Made by a program: the position numbers and the translations under genes. A stretch of DNA of 64,000 nucleotides from Nematostella vectensis (lineage: Eukaryota; Cnidaria; Anthozoa; Actiniaria; Edwardsiidae), in the NCBI RefSeq assembly GCF_932526225.1, contig NC_064038.1, positions 6,282,822-6,346,821 of the forward strand. Direction: 5' to 3'. The notes beneath the pieces were generated by a model, which was not told the DNA's origin, searched no databases, and saw only the letters and a program-made list of their open reading frames with translations. Below, one piece after another: positions 42,668 through 64,000 of this stretch (position 1 is its first letter; the number at the start of each line of letters is the position of its first letter).

Positions 42668-42943
42668 TTAGTAGATATCTATCATGAACAAGCAAACGAG
42701 ACGACTAAACTTTTGAACCTCTTCCCGCCTAAGTTTACCGAGATTCTGCAAGATGATCCCCAAAAAACAACCCGTGAAGATTATCTAGATAAGAATTGCG
42801 CCAAAATTATACAAACAAAAAACGGAAATATTAGAAAGGAATACTTAGCTTCTCGTCCTTCGGGTGTTTCTGTACTCTTCAGCATCAGGATCACACAAGG
42901 ACGTAGTCGATTAAAATACCTACGAGGGCTTTTTTCCACAAGT
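42668..42943 (+). other. Unassigned open frame divergent from the RAG1-like gene
   Basis: A plus-strand frame stays open from within the RAG1-like start region to TAG 42941-42943. It has fairly normal composition (PKFTEILQDDPQKTTREDYL) but no in-frame ATG near its beginning; the track-style start at 42713 is TTG. It may be a remnant exon or chance. No family recognised. Confidence 0.2.
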
Positions 42944-43189
42944 TAGGCTGGCAGAAGAAAGATCTAGCCCCTACAGGGGTATTTGATGAGAAAAATAGGT
43001 ATTTTTCGCTTCTATAAGCAGAAATCTCAGGTTAAATAGCCCTGTTTTCCAAAAATAATCGCTCTTCGTCCGCCATCTTGGATAGCTCAGAGAAAACCCA
43101 TTTGTAATTTGCCAGGTTACACAGCTCCTAGTCTCAGTCTCTAAAAAAGCGGCCGAGCGAGTTTGAATAACACCAAAAGTTTGATATGG

Positions 43190-43370
43190 TTATCATCATC
43201 ATCATCATCTTTTTATCATCATCACCATCATTGTCATCATCATCATTGTTATCATCATCATCATTTTCATCATCATCATTGTCATAACCATCATTGTTAT
43301 CATCATCACCATCATTGTCATCATCATCATCATCATCATCATCATTATTAACATTATTATTTTTATCATG
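43190..43370. repeat. ATC simple-sequence array
   Basis: Interrupted (ATC)n with CACC and ATTGTTATC variants, about 520 bp upstream of the RAG1-like start codon. The His- and Asp-rich frames it opens are artefacts. Confidence 0.92.
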
Positions 43371-43534
43371 TCGAAAATGTGATGCGACGAATGAAAAACA
43401 ATACCGTAATCTCATACTTCTCATACAAGACACATTTTTGTCTTGCAGGTCGCCGCTGTGACTACAAATTTGGAAATGAAAACAAATGAAACAAAATTAA
43501 AGAGAGAAAATTCCTCAATTCGCTACTGTTGTTT

Positions 43535-43860
43535 CTCTACACGCATCCCGCATGTTAACCCGCATCCCGCATGTTTACCCGCATCTCTACCCGCATCCCG
43601 CATGTTTACCCGCATCTCTACACGCATCCCGCATGTTTACTCGCATGTTTACCCACATCACTACATGCATCCCGCATGTTTACCCACATTTCTACACGCA
43701 TCCCGCATGTTTGCCCGCATCTCTACACGCATCCCGCATGTTTACCCGCATCTCTACACGCATCCCGCATGTTTACCCGCATCTCTACACGCATCCCGCA
43801 TGTTTACCCGCATCTCTACACGCATCCCGCATGTTTACCCGCATCTCTACACGCATCCTT
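43535..43860. repeat. 31-bp minisatellite, about 10 copies
   Basis: The unit approximates CTCTACACGCATCCCGCATG plus TTTACCCGCAT. All plus frames are open through it, giving repeated HPACLPASLHASRMFTRI-like text that is not a credible protein. Confidence 0.95.
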
Positions 43861-46559
43861 TAAGAACACAGGAAAAGAGCAAGAAAAAGGGAGAGCCTCT
43901 GACAAGTCTGTGGTCAAAATATAACAGTAACCTTGGTCATTTCGTTCTTATCTTCCACTCCGATATGCGCGTAATATTTTAAAAAAAATCTTCTATTCGC
44001 TTAAAATTGGACGCTGATTAACCATATTATTTTGCTAGCAAAGCGTTTCATTTTTCAATTCAAAGGCCAAATGCTCTAAACCTCATTTGAGATGTTTTCT
44101 TAATTTCGTGAACAAAACCTATAATAGAGAAACTTTATTAATAGCCCGTGAACCAGAAACTTAATTTTACGGAGATGTTAAACTATCTTCACGAATCCAT
44201 GTCGTTTATTAAGTCTCGGTTTCCAAAATGTGTTTTTTTGATCGCTGGCGATTTTAATAGACTAGATACTTCTAGATTTAAGAACGCATTCCAACTTGAA
44301 ACAAATCGTCGGGTCGTCTACTCGTGGAAACCGCACTTTGGACCCAATATTGACTAACATGAAAGAGCACATTAACGATCATGTCAAGCTCCCTGCATTT
44401 GGCCTTTCGGATCACGCTACCGTCGAGCTCCAGCCCTTGGCTTGCTGCAATCAGCCAACAGCCAAACACTTCATTCTATTCTTTTCTGTAAGAGATACAC
44501 CTCTTACAAACAAGATCGCAATGAGGTTATATTTGGAGAAAATCGACGTTTTGGAGTCCTGTGAGGAGATGACGCAGATCTTAGAAGAGGCTATCACTTT
44601 TGGCATGGATACAATAATTCCTTTACCACGGAAAACAGTAGTAGCAAACGAGGCGCCCTGGGTGAATACCCAGCTCAAGTATTTTGTTCGACGTCTGCAG
44701 AAGGCACTGGCCAGCAGTAGCATGCTTGATTCTCGCATGCTACGAAATACAGTCAACCGAGAAAGGAAGGCTTGTCGGGAAAAATACTACGAGGCGAAGG
44801 TGAAAGATCTTAAAGCCTGTAAACCAGCGCTATGGTAGAAGAAAGTGAAAAGGCTCAGCGGTATCTCTAAGGCAGTCCGCGTGGACCCAGTATTTGATCT
44901 CAAGCACCTCACTGGCGTTGAGGGTGAAGTTGCAAAAGACTCGAAGCTCCTGGCCAATTTTATAAATGACTCTTTTCTATCACCAATGAGTGTTTTTACG
45001 CCCTTGAGTCGAGAGTCACCTGCGCACGCCTACACTCACCTTGCCGAGTCCGAGCCTACCACCATAACGGAACACTCGTTTATCACTAAGTTATCCGCAT
45101 TAAATGCCAAAAAGGCGTCTGGTCCAGATAGTATACCCGCGTGGCTTTTAAAAGATAATGCCGACCTGATCGCTGCCCCTGTTGCGGCTATTTTTAACTC
45201 CTCCTTTCGGGAGTGCCAACTTCCGAAATCTTGTAAAAGAGCCGATATCACTCCTCTTTCCAAGCAAACACCTATTTTGGATGTCAACAAACACCTTAGA
45301 CCAATCTCGCTGATCCCGATCTTGTCAAAGGTGGCTGAAAAATATGTTAAACCCGCTGTACTGAAGAAAATAGATCCAAACCAATTTGGGACAGTCTCAA
45401 ATTCCTGCACGACGCATTCGCTTATTACTATGCTACACAATTGGTACAAGAATACCGACGGGAATGGCTCAACAGTACACGTAGTACTCTTCCACTTCAA
45501 AAAAGCCTTCGATCTCATTGATCACCGGATACTTCTTGGTAAAATAGAGGAGTACGATCTGCCCGTGTGGACTATCAAATGATCTCTGACTTTCTGACTG
45601 ATTAGAGAACAAAGAGTCAGGTTATCCCAGGAGTGTTATTCAGAGTGGTAGAGTGTCCCGGACGGTGTGCCACAGGGGACCAAACTCGGTCCCTGGTTGT
45701 TTGTAATCATGATCAATAAGCTCCACGTTGAAGGCGCCGACTGTTGGAAGTATGTCGATGATATTACTGTTGCTGAGACAGTTAACAAGAACGACGCTAG
45801 TAATATGCAGGCAGTCACAGATCTTTTAGTTCAGGAAACCAAGGTCGATCGTTTTCAACTTAACGAGGCTAAGTGTAAAGAACTACGTCTCACTTTTGCT
45901 AATTCGAGCAATAGCACGTTACCACCGATTGTGATTAATGATAAATGTATAGAGGTAGTTCAACACGTAAAACTGCTTGGTCTTACAATCTCCAATGACC
46001 TAAAATGAACGAGCATGTGTCTGATGTAACCAAGAAGGCAGCTTCGAGATTGTTTTTACTAAGGCAGTTCAAACGCACAAGGGCAGATCCTGCCGAGCTT
46101 GTATGTTTTTATGTAACATGTATAAGACCAGTTGCTGAATACGCCTCGCAAGTTTTCCACGATAGTTTACCAGCATATTTGTCAGAAGAACTTGAAAGTA
46201 TCCAAAAGCGCGCTCTACGGATAATTTATCCAGACCTTCACTATGCTGACGCTCTCTACGAAACGAACCTTCTCACTACATAGCAGAAGGCAGCAAATGG
46301 TGGATCAACTTTTTAATGACATAATCAAAGATCGCAACCACAAATTGTACCACCTGTTGCCAGCGCGCAATACCAGCTCTAGATCCCTTCGGCGCACGCG
46401 CACTTTTTACATTCCAAAGCTCCAAAGTGCAAGACCAACCGTTTTAAGGGTGTACTGATATCTGTTGCTAAGGAAAATTAAATACAGCATAAAAGCCTTG
46501 AAAAAAGTAACAAGGGTCTGGTGTTTGCCAAGTTGACCACCAAAAGTATTCTGATTATT

Positions 46560-46603
46560 TTGATGACGTCATACCATGACGTCATCACGTGACGTCATCG
46601 ATA
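46560..46603. promoter_or_regulatory. Three CRE-like TGACGTCA sites within 44 bp
   Basis: TGACGTCA occurs three times (near 46563, 46577 and 46591), separated by 6 bp, inside the TTAA-flanked transposon about 110 bp from its left end. The regular 14-bp spacing is unusual. It may be a promoter or transposase-binding array of the element. Confidence 0.55.
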
Positions 46604-46827
46604 CAGAAAAAAGCAAATAATTCGAATAAACATAGTCGAAAATATGTTTTAAATGCGGTTTAAGAATCTTGAGAGATAGGCGTATTCAGCCAAGCATTCG
46701 TTTTAAAAATTGTTGAGAAATTATTTTTTTACAAATTTTCAAAGGTCCTGAAATCCAGAATAATTGATATAATTCTAGTTTCCGCTAGAATAACGATAAA
46801 TGCATGCTTGGCTCTATAGAGAAGATT

Positions 46828-47612
46828 TTAATAAAAAGGAATACTGAAAAAATATCGCGTTTTGAAATGATTTGGCGACAATAAAAGCTTTCTTATGGAA
46901 AACGCCGAACCGGAAGTGAAGCAAAGCCCGCGCGATTGCACGCGCGTGCGCAGTAACCACTTTTGTATTTGATGGTTATCCACGTGCTCGGATTCCAAAT
47001 ATTGGGACAAATTGGGTATGAAATTAACATTGCTTCTCACTGAGATGGTATAAACCCATACAGCCAAGACAATTGCGAGGAAATTACATAAGTATGCCCT
47101 TTCTCTGGCAGTACCATCAATTGTGTTTTCATCAGAGACACAAGTTTGACCCCCACATTGTTTACATTTGAATGTTATAGAAACTTTGCCCCTGGTTTCC
47201 CCTACCACTGCAGCTTCCTCACGGTTAATTAGCGCGTTACAATGTTCGCAGAATGCATTATTTGCTATCAGGTTGAGGGTTTGTTTATTTGTAAGGACAT
47301 AATTTTCGGGCGTTATTTTTAGAGTGTTGTCGGTGAGGTTTTTCGTTTGATGAGCAGCCTGTTCGTATATATTATCGACCCGTTCGTGGCACCCCTCCGC
47401 GGTTTGTTCTGTTCCCTCTTGGGATAATTTAGTCTCCACACCAAGGTCCTCAAATATTTGAGCTAAATCGACCCGATTTTCAGAAAGATCGGCAAGATTG
47501 GGCGAAACCGGCGTTGTTTTGAGAAATTCCCCCGAGTCGACTTCCGGTATTTTTACTGTTACAAAATTTGTGTCTGTGTTTTTTGTCTTTGAATTTCTCC
47601 TTCTAAGCTGGC
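46828..47612 (-). pseudogene. Zinc-motif ORF of the TTAA element (N-terminal transposase remnant)
   Basis: A minus frame is open from about 47612 to TAA near 46828 without a clear ATG; the apparent start at 47439 is GTG. It encodes FCEHCNALI and, about 40 residues later, FKCKQCGGQTC, a pair of C-x2-C zinc motifs. A hydrophobic stretch follows (LCNFLAIVLAVWVYTI). I recall this CxxC...CxxC layout at the N-terminus of Kolobok-like proteins, but cannot confirm it. A possible upstream exon at about 47740-47590 holds ARLAAKQRWRKTNE. No catalytic core is visible, so the element is non-autonomous or 3'-truncated. Confidence 0.5.
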
Positions 47613-48371
47613 GCTAGCACTGCAAATATTTACTTGACAGCCGAAATCTTTTGTAAACGTAGCCCGAGACGTATTTTCGGAAAAAATTTCGTTTGTTTTT
47701 CTCCAACGTTGTTTTGCAGCAAGCCTTGCTTTTTTCTAAACATAACCACACTTTCACCACTGTCAAGCCATTCCCAACAACAAAAAACTGCACTATTGAT
47801 TTCGTATTTTATATCCTTTTATTTTACAGCATTTGTCTCAAACATTTATTTTTTGTAAACAAAGACGCGCGCGTCACAACCGGAAGTAAAATTGTTTCCC
47901 GCCAAAACGGCATTTGTGATCGCGCGCGCTCAACGCCACCAGCGTGTAGCAACGGCATCGCTGGGCAACACTAATGTCAGTACACCCTTAAGAACAGTTT
48001 CGTAATACCTAATGCGTCGTGTTGGATTTTATCCTTGTACATATCGGTTTCCGCCTAGGTTTTTAAATCGTATAGTCATGTATATAGTATAATTAACTTC
48101 ATATTAGTTTATTATTATATTATTATATTATTTATAATTATATTGTAATTTTACCGTAATTCAGCTTACTAGCTGCAATGGTATTTAATAAACTATCTAC
48201 CTACCTATCTACCTATAACAAATGGGCTCAGTTGTTTGTTTTTAATGCTTGAAGGGTCGGTCGATGCGGTTGACTCGCAATATGTCGTGCGTTTGTGTTT
48301 GTTTGTAACTTTTTACTCGGGCTACCACTCGGGGTTCCTGTGGTAGCACGAGTCTAGGTGTCCTAACGATG

Positions 48372-48505
48372 TTCTTATGTTTTTGTGTTTATAAGAATAT
48401 AATACCCAATGAATTATTAGGAAGAGAATTACACTAATGACCAATAGCAATAATAAGGTTGTTACTATGAGCATAATTTGATTCTGGATTTTAGAACGCA
48501 TCAGA
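48372..48505. repeat. Dispersed repeat family B, copy 2
   Basis: Nearly identical to 11655-11800, just downstream of the LINE tail. Non-coding. Confidence 0.75.
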
Positions 48506-49381
48506 AATTAGTGAAACCTATTAGGGAGTAAATAGTTCTAAGTTCTAAGTTCAGGACTAAGAGTCTATGACATTTCCACTTCTCAGTGTGAAATACCCAT
48601 TTCAAGGAGCGAAATAAGTGGGTTGAGAATCTAAGTTCCAACAATTATTATTTAAAATAAAGCACTATCTTTTCCCAGTCATTCACTGAAAAATACGTGG
48701 AATACTAAATTTTATTCTAAAATTAAAGGATTACTTCGTTAGAAATACATTGCATTATACCGTTAATTATCCTCTTTTGAACCTAATGAACCCTTTCAAA
48801 ACAAAATGAATGATGTCGCGAGATGAAGGCAATAATATTGAATGCTTTAAATTTAATTTTTACTCCTTTATTCTCAGATCACAGACCGAAATAATGGATA
48901 CTTCCGAACGGCGGTATACAAGGTATGGCAAACAACAAAAAGCTTGCTTTTCTTTAAATACAAAATTCCCCGCTAAATCTTACCACCTTTTCCATTTTTT
49001 GACTAAGCTAACATCACAAGATACCAGAAAATATCAGTATCTGATTCGTTGGGTTCAAACAAAATGTGGGAATATGTTTTTGATGTTTGTACAGCAGATA
49101 TTATCATCGCGAGACATAATCAACTGTTCCTTACATGTGACTGACTTTAATCGTCAGTGTACAGGTATCGAGACGAACTGCTCTGCGCAGTTTACAATTA
49201 TGATTGTGTGTTACTTCATAGAAAATGCTATGATGAGCGGTGAGAAACCGACGACTACAGCTCAACGTTCTTATCTGAGAAGACAGCACAATATGTTTTT
49301 ACACCGGCCAGGTTTTTTACACGAAGCCCATACAACAGAAATATCGCACCACTACACTAAGCTACTTATCTTATGTTTCAG

Positions 49382-49687
49382 CAGCTGGTTGAAATGTTGG
49401 TTTCTCTTATCCGTCCAACTCTTTGGCGCATGCGCAAATCATTGCCAGCCTCCAACAAACAGCAAACCAAGATACTTGAGGAACCACGTGATGCGTCACT
49501 GCAGGGGACTGGGGCCGAAGGATGTATTTGGACCTGCTTACGAACACAGGGCAGCAGGAGCGTCAACCTGCACATTGAGCGTGACATATGCGAACTGAAC
49601 AGCGGTAACAAGAATGATTACCCAGAGGATATGGTTGAGATGCCCGGCTTCGTGTATATTGCTAATAGCCAGGTTCCTGCAAGGGTA
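49382..49687 (+). CDS. Candidate internal exon of an unidentified gene
   Basis: A 3' splice-like site (CTTATGTTTCAG, ending about 49381) opens a 102-codon frame that closes at a good donor (CCTGCAAGG-GTATGT). The translation includes LQGTGAEGCIWTCLRTQG and EDMVEMPGFVYIANSQVPAR, with better composition than surrounding frames. A possible small upstream exon near 48882-48926 reads ITDRNNGYFRTAVYK. I recognise no family and cannot join these exons to a start or stop codon. It may be a relic. Confidence 0.3.
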
Positions 49688-49689
49688 TG

Positions 49690-49930
49690 TGCTGATGCTG
49701 ATGATGGCTTAATGATTACGATGATGTTGAAGATTATGATGTTGACAATTACGATGAAGCTGATGATGATTACGATAAAGCTAATGATGATGATTACTCT
49801 GATGCTGATTATGATGAAGATGATTCCAATGAAGCTGGTGATGATGACTATGATTTTGATGATTTTTATTATTATGATTATGCTGATTCTATGATTGTGA
49901 TGTTGATGATTATGATGAAAATCATTTATA
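49690..49930. repeat. GATGAT-type simple-sequence array
   Basis: Degenerate (GAT)n/(ATGATTATG)n following the candidate exon donor. The Met/Ile-rich frame through it is an artefact. Confidence 0.9.
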
Positions 49931-49944
49931 ATAAACAACTGTAG

Positions 49945-50998
49945 AAAAAGCACTTTTCAAACTCAAAAGAGAAATGGGCAACAACTTCAGAACAAATGTC
50001 CTGATGACCAACCGCCTTTTTGACTGCCTCATTAAGCCAATCCTTCTATATGGCAGCGAAATCTGGGGCGTCGATGAAATAAAAAACGAACGTGACCCAA
50101 TAGAGCTGGTGCACGCCAAATTTTGTAAGTTTATCCTCGGTGTCGGCAAGTATGCTCCAAATATACCTGTCGGGCAGAACTAGGAAGATATCCTCTGTCC
50201 ATAGATGCGAAATTAAGGGTATTGAGTTTTCATAACAAACGATCCGCAGCCCACAGCAATCTCTTATCACATGATGCATATTTGGACTGCACCCCCGGAA
50301 ACTACACTTCCAACTGGTATGTTAAAGACAAAGCCATGGTGTCTTCGATGGGACTAGGTTATCTCTGGGGAAACTTTTAAGTAATTGAGAAAAAAGCGCA
50401 GCAATATTTGTTTAAGCAAAGGCTTCAAGACATTGAATTCCAAAATTTGGAAGCTGAGATTTTTAATGATTCAAAAAAGCCCGGACAAAAGAACAAACTT
50501 AGAACCTACCGTAAGTTTAAGACAAAATATGACAAGGAAACGTACCTAGTTAATGTTCAAAACATCAAGCATAGAGAAGAGTTGACACGCCTAAGAATAA
50601 GTTGTAATAAGTTAGAAATAGAGGCTGGACGGTACTCCAGACCATACCGCAGCCCGGAGGAGAGACTCTGCCGGCAATGCGACCTCAACGAAACAGAAGA
50701 TGAGTGGCACTTCCTGCTGAGGTGTCCCATCTATGATGACCTTAGGAGAGAAATGCTTGATGTTCTGGAAAAAGACAAAATTACATTCCACAACAAGGAA
50801 CAGCTTTTTCATCTACTCTTAGACCCGCCAAAAAAGGTGCAAAAGGCTGTTGCGAAGCACATTTTTCTGTGTATTTGAGAAAAGGAAATATAATAAGGAA
50901 AGGAAGTATAGAAATTTATTGGTTGAAACAACCTATGTAACGTTATGTAAAGTTATATGGTACCAATAAACATCATCATCATCATCATAACGCTGCTG
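49945..50998 (+). mobile_element. 5'-truncated LINE, C-terminal region of the ORF
   Basis: The plus frame begins LFKLKREMGNNFRTNVLMTN and contains LFDCLIKPILLYGSEIWG, the conserved post-reverse-transcriptase segment of many LINEs. After stops around 50180-50400 the ORF resumes (50408-50878) with LRISCNKLEIEAGRY and the terminal zinc-like C-x2-C...H...C box (LCRQCDLNETEDEWHFLLRC). The 3' UTR ends at about 50998 in ATC repeats. It lacks endonuclease and catalytic domains and is dead on arrival. It is a different family from the 44-kb LINE. Confidence 0.82.
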
Positions 50999-51853
50999 TT
51001 TATGTTGATGATGGTCTCGATGCGGATGATTTTGATGATGACGATGATGATTATAATGACTATCCTCGTCCCCAGACTTCCCTTTGTTGTCATAAAATCC
51101 CTGCGATAAGCAGCACCGATTGAATGGCTAAAAAAATAAGGTTTTTCTGAAATGTTTGAATAGAGAAAATGTGCAGAAATAGGTTTACAACTATTACAAA
51201 ATAGTGAATTTAGCTTATAAATCTCGTCTATATCAACGAAAGCCTGTCCGTTTGTTTCGAAGGTCGGGCAATATCTACAAATTGATCTGATTCAAGCACA
51301 CCTGATTAATGGCGTGGCCACACAAGGACGAGAAAAAAAGTAACTGGGTGAGAAGCTACGAGGTCAAGTACAGCTTGGATTGTATCTCATGGACAACCTG
51401 CCCTCAGGTAACTGATGGTAACACCAAAGGACGGTACATACTGTAGAAGAAAAGTAACACATACCAACCGACGAAAAAAATACAATGGTTAGCCTGCTTA
51501 CAGGCGTTCACGGCAGGCGATTACCCGGTGTTTTTCGCTATGCTTTCCCGCTTTTCAGTGTTTTGAGCGCCATCTTGGATTTTTGACCGCGCGCGAAATG
51601 GATGCGAGAGCACAAAGAGGACAAAGGGGCGATGGGAGAGAGGGTTGTATGTGTGTGAGGGGAGGGGGGGGGGGTGGGATGAGGGGGGAAGGTCATTTGT
51701 TCCAAATTATACGTGGAAACTCTTTGAAGAAGTAACGATCATGATTGTCTTAATCTGCCATTGACATTTTTCCGTTTAAGGTATTTGCCGGGAACACGAA
51801 TCAGTATACTGTTGTGAAACACTCTCTCCCGACGGCCTTCAAAGCACGATACA

Positions 51854-52258
51854 ATGCCCGCATCTAAATTGCTAGAAGCATACGAGTCTGACATACCGGA
51901 GGATGTTCGGGGAATGCAAGAGACGGAATGCTTGCGATGGAAAGCGCGATGGGAGAGAGTGGATGAGCCTCCAACAACTGTTGTTGAAACTCTCCCTCAT
52001 TGCCGACGACACGAAGATCCTAACCTGTCACGAGCATTCACAGTCATCCTAACTCTGCCAATAACGACATCAACACCAGAGAGGTCGTTCAGTGCCATGC
52101 GACGACTGAAGTCCTATCTCAGATCGACGATGACAGAGGATCGTCTCAGCGGATTGGCCCTCATGCACGTCCACAAGCACTCGATTTCCCTTGATGCCAA
52201 TGACATAGTAAACGAGTTTGCTGCATCTGGAAACAGGCGACTGGAATTATTGTTTTAA
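51854..52258 (+). pseudogene. hAT transposase C-terminal (dimerisation) fragment
   Basis: A 134-residue ORF contains LTLPITTSTPERSFSAMRRL followed by KSYLRSTMTEDRLSGLAL. This is the hallmark C-terminal dimerisation block of hAT-superfamily transposases (zinc-finger MYM-type/TTF-type group). The upstream two thirds, with the RNase-H-like core, is missing. ATG 51854 may be fortuitous. Confidence 0.85.
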
Positions 52259-52762
52259 ATGAATACCTCGGGAACACGTACAACGCTAATCGCGAGAACA
52301 GCGATTAAAAGAAATCGCTCGGCATCGTTGCCAACTCGTTTTCAGCAACGTGCAAGATCACAGTTACTTCGCTTGTAATGTCTATGCGAATCCCGCCTGG
52401 TGGATGATATCTATTAAGCAAGTTTTGTAGTCTGGTGCTAATAAAACGTTACTCAAACCGTATTACGCTTTTTGTTTGTAATATTCTCTGATGCATTGCC
52501 GCCAATTTCCAAAAGCGCGAGTTGCGAGATTTTCGCGGGATGCGGTTTAAGGAGCCACGTCCTCTTCCAGATTCTGAATGCTGTGACTGCAACTTGTTAA
52601 AACCCTGCATACGCCCCTGACCTCCCCTTGCGAATCATTGCTACGCGTCTAAGCACAGTTGCGTGTCCAGCTCCAGTCTCCTTCCAGGCGGCTTGCTCTA
52701 CCACAGGCAGACCGACCTGCCAAAATGTAGCGAACGAATTCTGCTTCCTCTGCCGCTCCCAA

Positions 52763-64000
<11,238 letters not shown>

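Larger units (their letters stand above)
46444..47991. mobile_element. 1.54-kb DNA transposon with TTAA target duplication
   Basis: TTAA at 46444-46447 and 47988-47991 flank an element whose ends are GGGTGTACTGA (46448-46458) and TCAGTACACCC (47977-47987). Inverted similarity extends loosely inward for about 15 bp, including TGTTGC. TTAA duplications are typical of piggyBac and Kolobok superfamilies (established). Removing the element rejoins the LINE reading frame and UTR, which proves an insertion. The inside carries a minus-strand protein with paired C-x2-C motifs but no visible DDE domain. Confidence 0.85.
44140..48225 (+). mobile_element. Degenerate CR1/L2-group LINE, interrupted by a nested element
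   Basis: Plus-strand remains of an endonuclease-reverse transcriptase ORF. The endonuclease end contains FLIAGDFNRLD near 44245 and GLSDHATVEL near 44400. The reverse transcriptase has KKASGPDSIPAWLLKDN, RPISLIPILSKVAEKY, an altered FKKAFDLIDH block, GVPQGTKLGPWLF near 45660, and KYVDDITVAE. A C-terminal thumb and LINE tail follow to about 46443. Frameshifts near 44300, 46005 and 46260 and nonsense codons at 44836, 45580 and elsewhere kill it. Sequence from 46448 to 47987 is a separate insertion. The LINE 3' UTR resumes at 47992 and ends at about 48222 in CTAC/CTAT repeats, a typical CR1/L2-group tail. The 5' boundary is uncertain. Confidence 0.88.

Noticed and set aside
37990-43190. Terminal inverted repeats bounding the chromodomain/DDE pair
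   Set aside because: Comparing both flanks by eye gave only a shared ATGGCGG start-context motif, not a TIR.
43443-43982. Long plus-strand frames across the 31-bp repeat, looking like a repeat protein
   Set aside because: All three frames are open because the 31-bp unit lacks stops; this is minisatellite, not a gene.
48810-49381. 262-residue ORF as a single protein
   Set aside because: Composition is poor, it reads through splice-like sites, and its 3' part overlaps a better candidate exon in another frame.

Overview
The window is animal nuclear DNA, most likely from a sea anemone (Nematostella-like). Genes are split by short to medium GT-AG introns. Intergenic DNA is AT-rich and full of microsatellites, MITEs and degraded transposons. 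The gene set (ULK3, NCKX, a class A GPCR, an astacin with a cnidarian-style C-terminal ShKT domain, dolichol kinase) is metazoan. Species assignment is inference; the exon models were traced by hand from splice signals and unbroken reading frame.

Layout. 1-1390 is a G-rich minisatellite. 1459-7308 (-) is an 11-exon ULK3-type kinase. It is head to head with a compact unknown gene at 7547-7939 (+). 8.0-15.4 kb is repeat-rich and gene-free. 15415-22123 (+) is a six-exon K+-dependent Na+/Ca2+ exchanger. 28212-29185 (-) is an orphan rhodopsin-type GPCR. 32353-37981 (+) is an eight-exon secreted astacin metalloprotease ending in a ShKT domain. 38273-38920 (+) is a chromodomain ORF, convergent with a 14-exon gene at 39358-42666 (-).

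That 14-exon gene is the most interesting object. Its product carries a candidate D-D-E triad and a C-x2-C / H-x4-H zinc constellation. Four of its spacings equal those of the vertebrate RAG1 catalytic core. It therefore looks like an uncharacterised RAG1/Transib-type DDE protein, and it is paired tail to tail with a chromatin-reader-like ORF.

44.1-52.3 kb is a transposon graveyard: a dead CR1/L2-group LINE with a 1.54-kb TTAA-flanked DNA element nested in it, a second LINE 3' fragment, and a hAT C-terminal fragment. 52763-64000 (-) is the 3' part of dolichol kinase; its first exon here runs off the right edge. One 9.3-kb intron of that gene holds a 1.06-kb inverted repeat, a broken Crypton-like tyrosine recombinase with C2H2 and Myb/telobox-like domains and a convergent companion ORF, a second foldback element, and a Harbinger-like MITE.

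The host genes do not form an operon or pathway. ULK3 is signalling/autophagy, NCKX is ion transport, the GPCR is sensing, the astacin is secreted proteolysis, and DOLK is dolichyl-phosphate supply for glycosylation. A recurring structural theme is small tandem duplication of splice-site-containing sequence, seen in NCKX, the astacin, the RAG1-like gene and DOLK.
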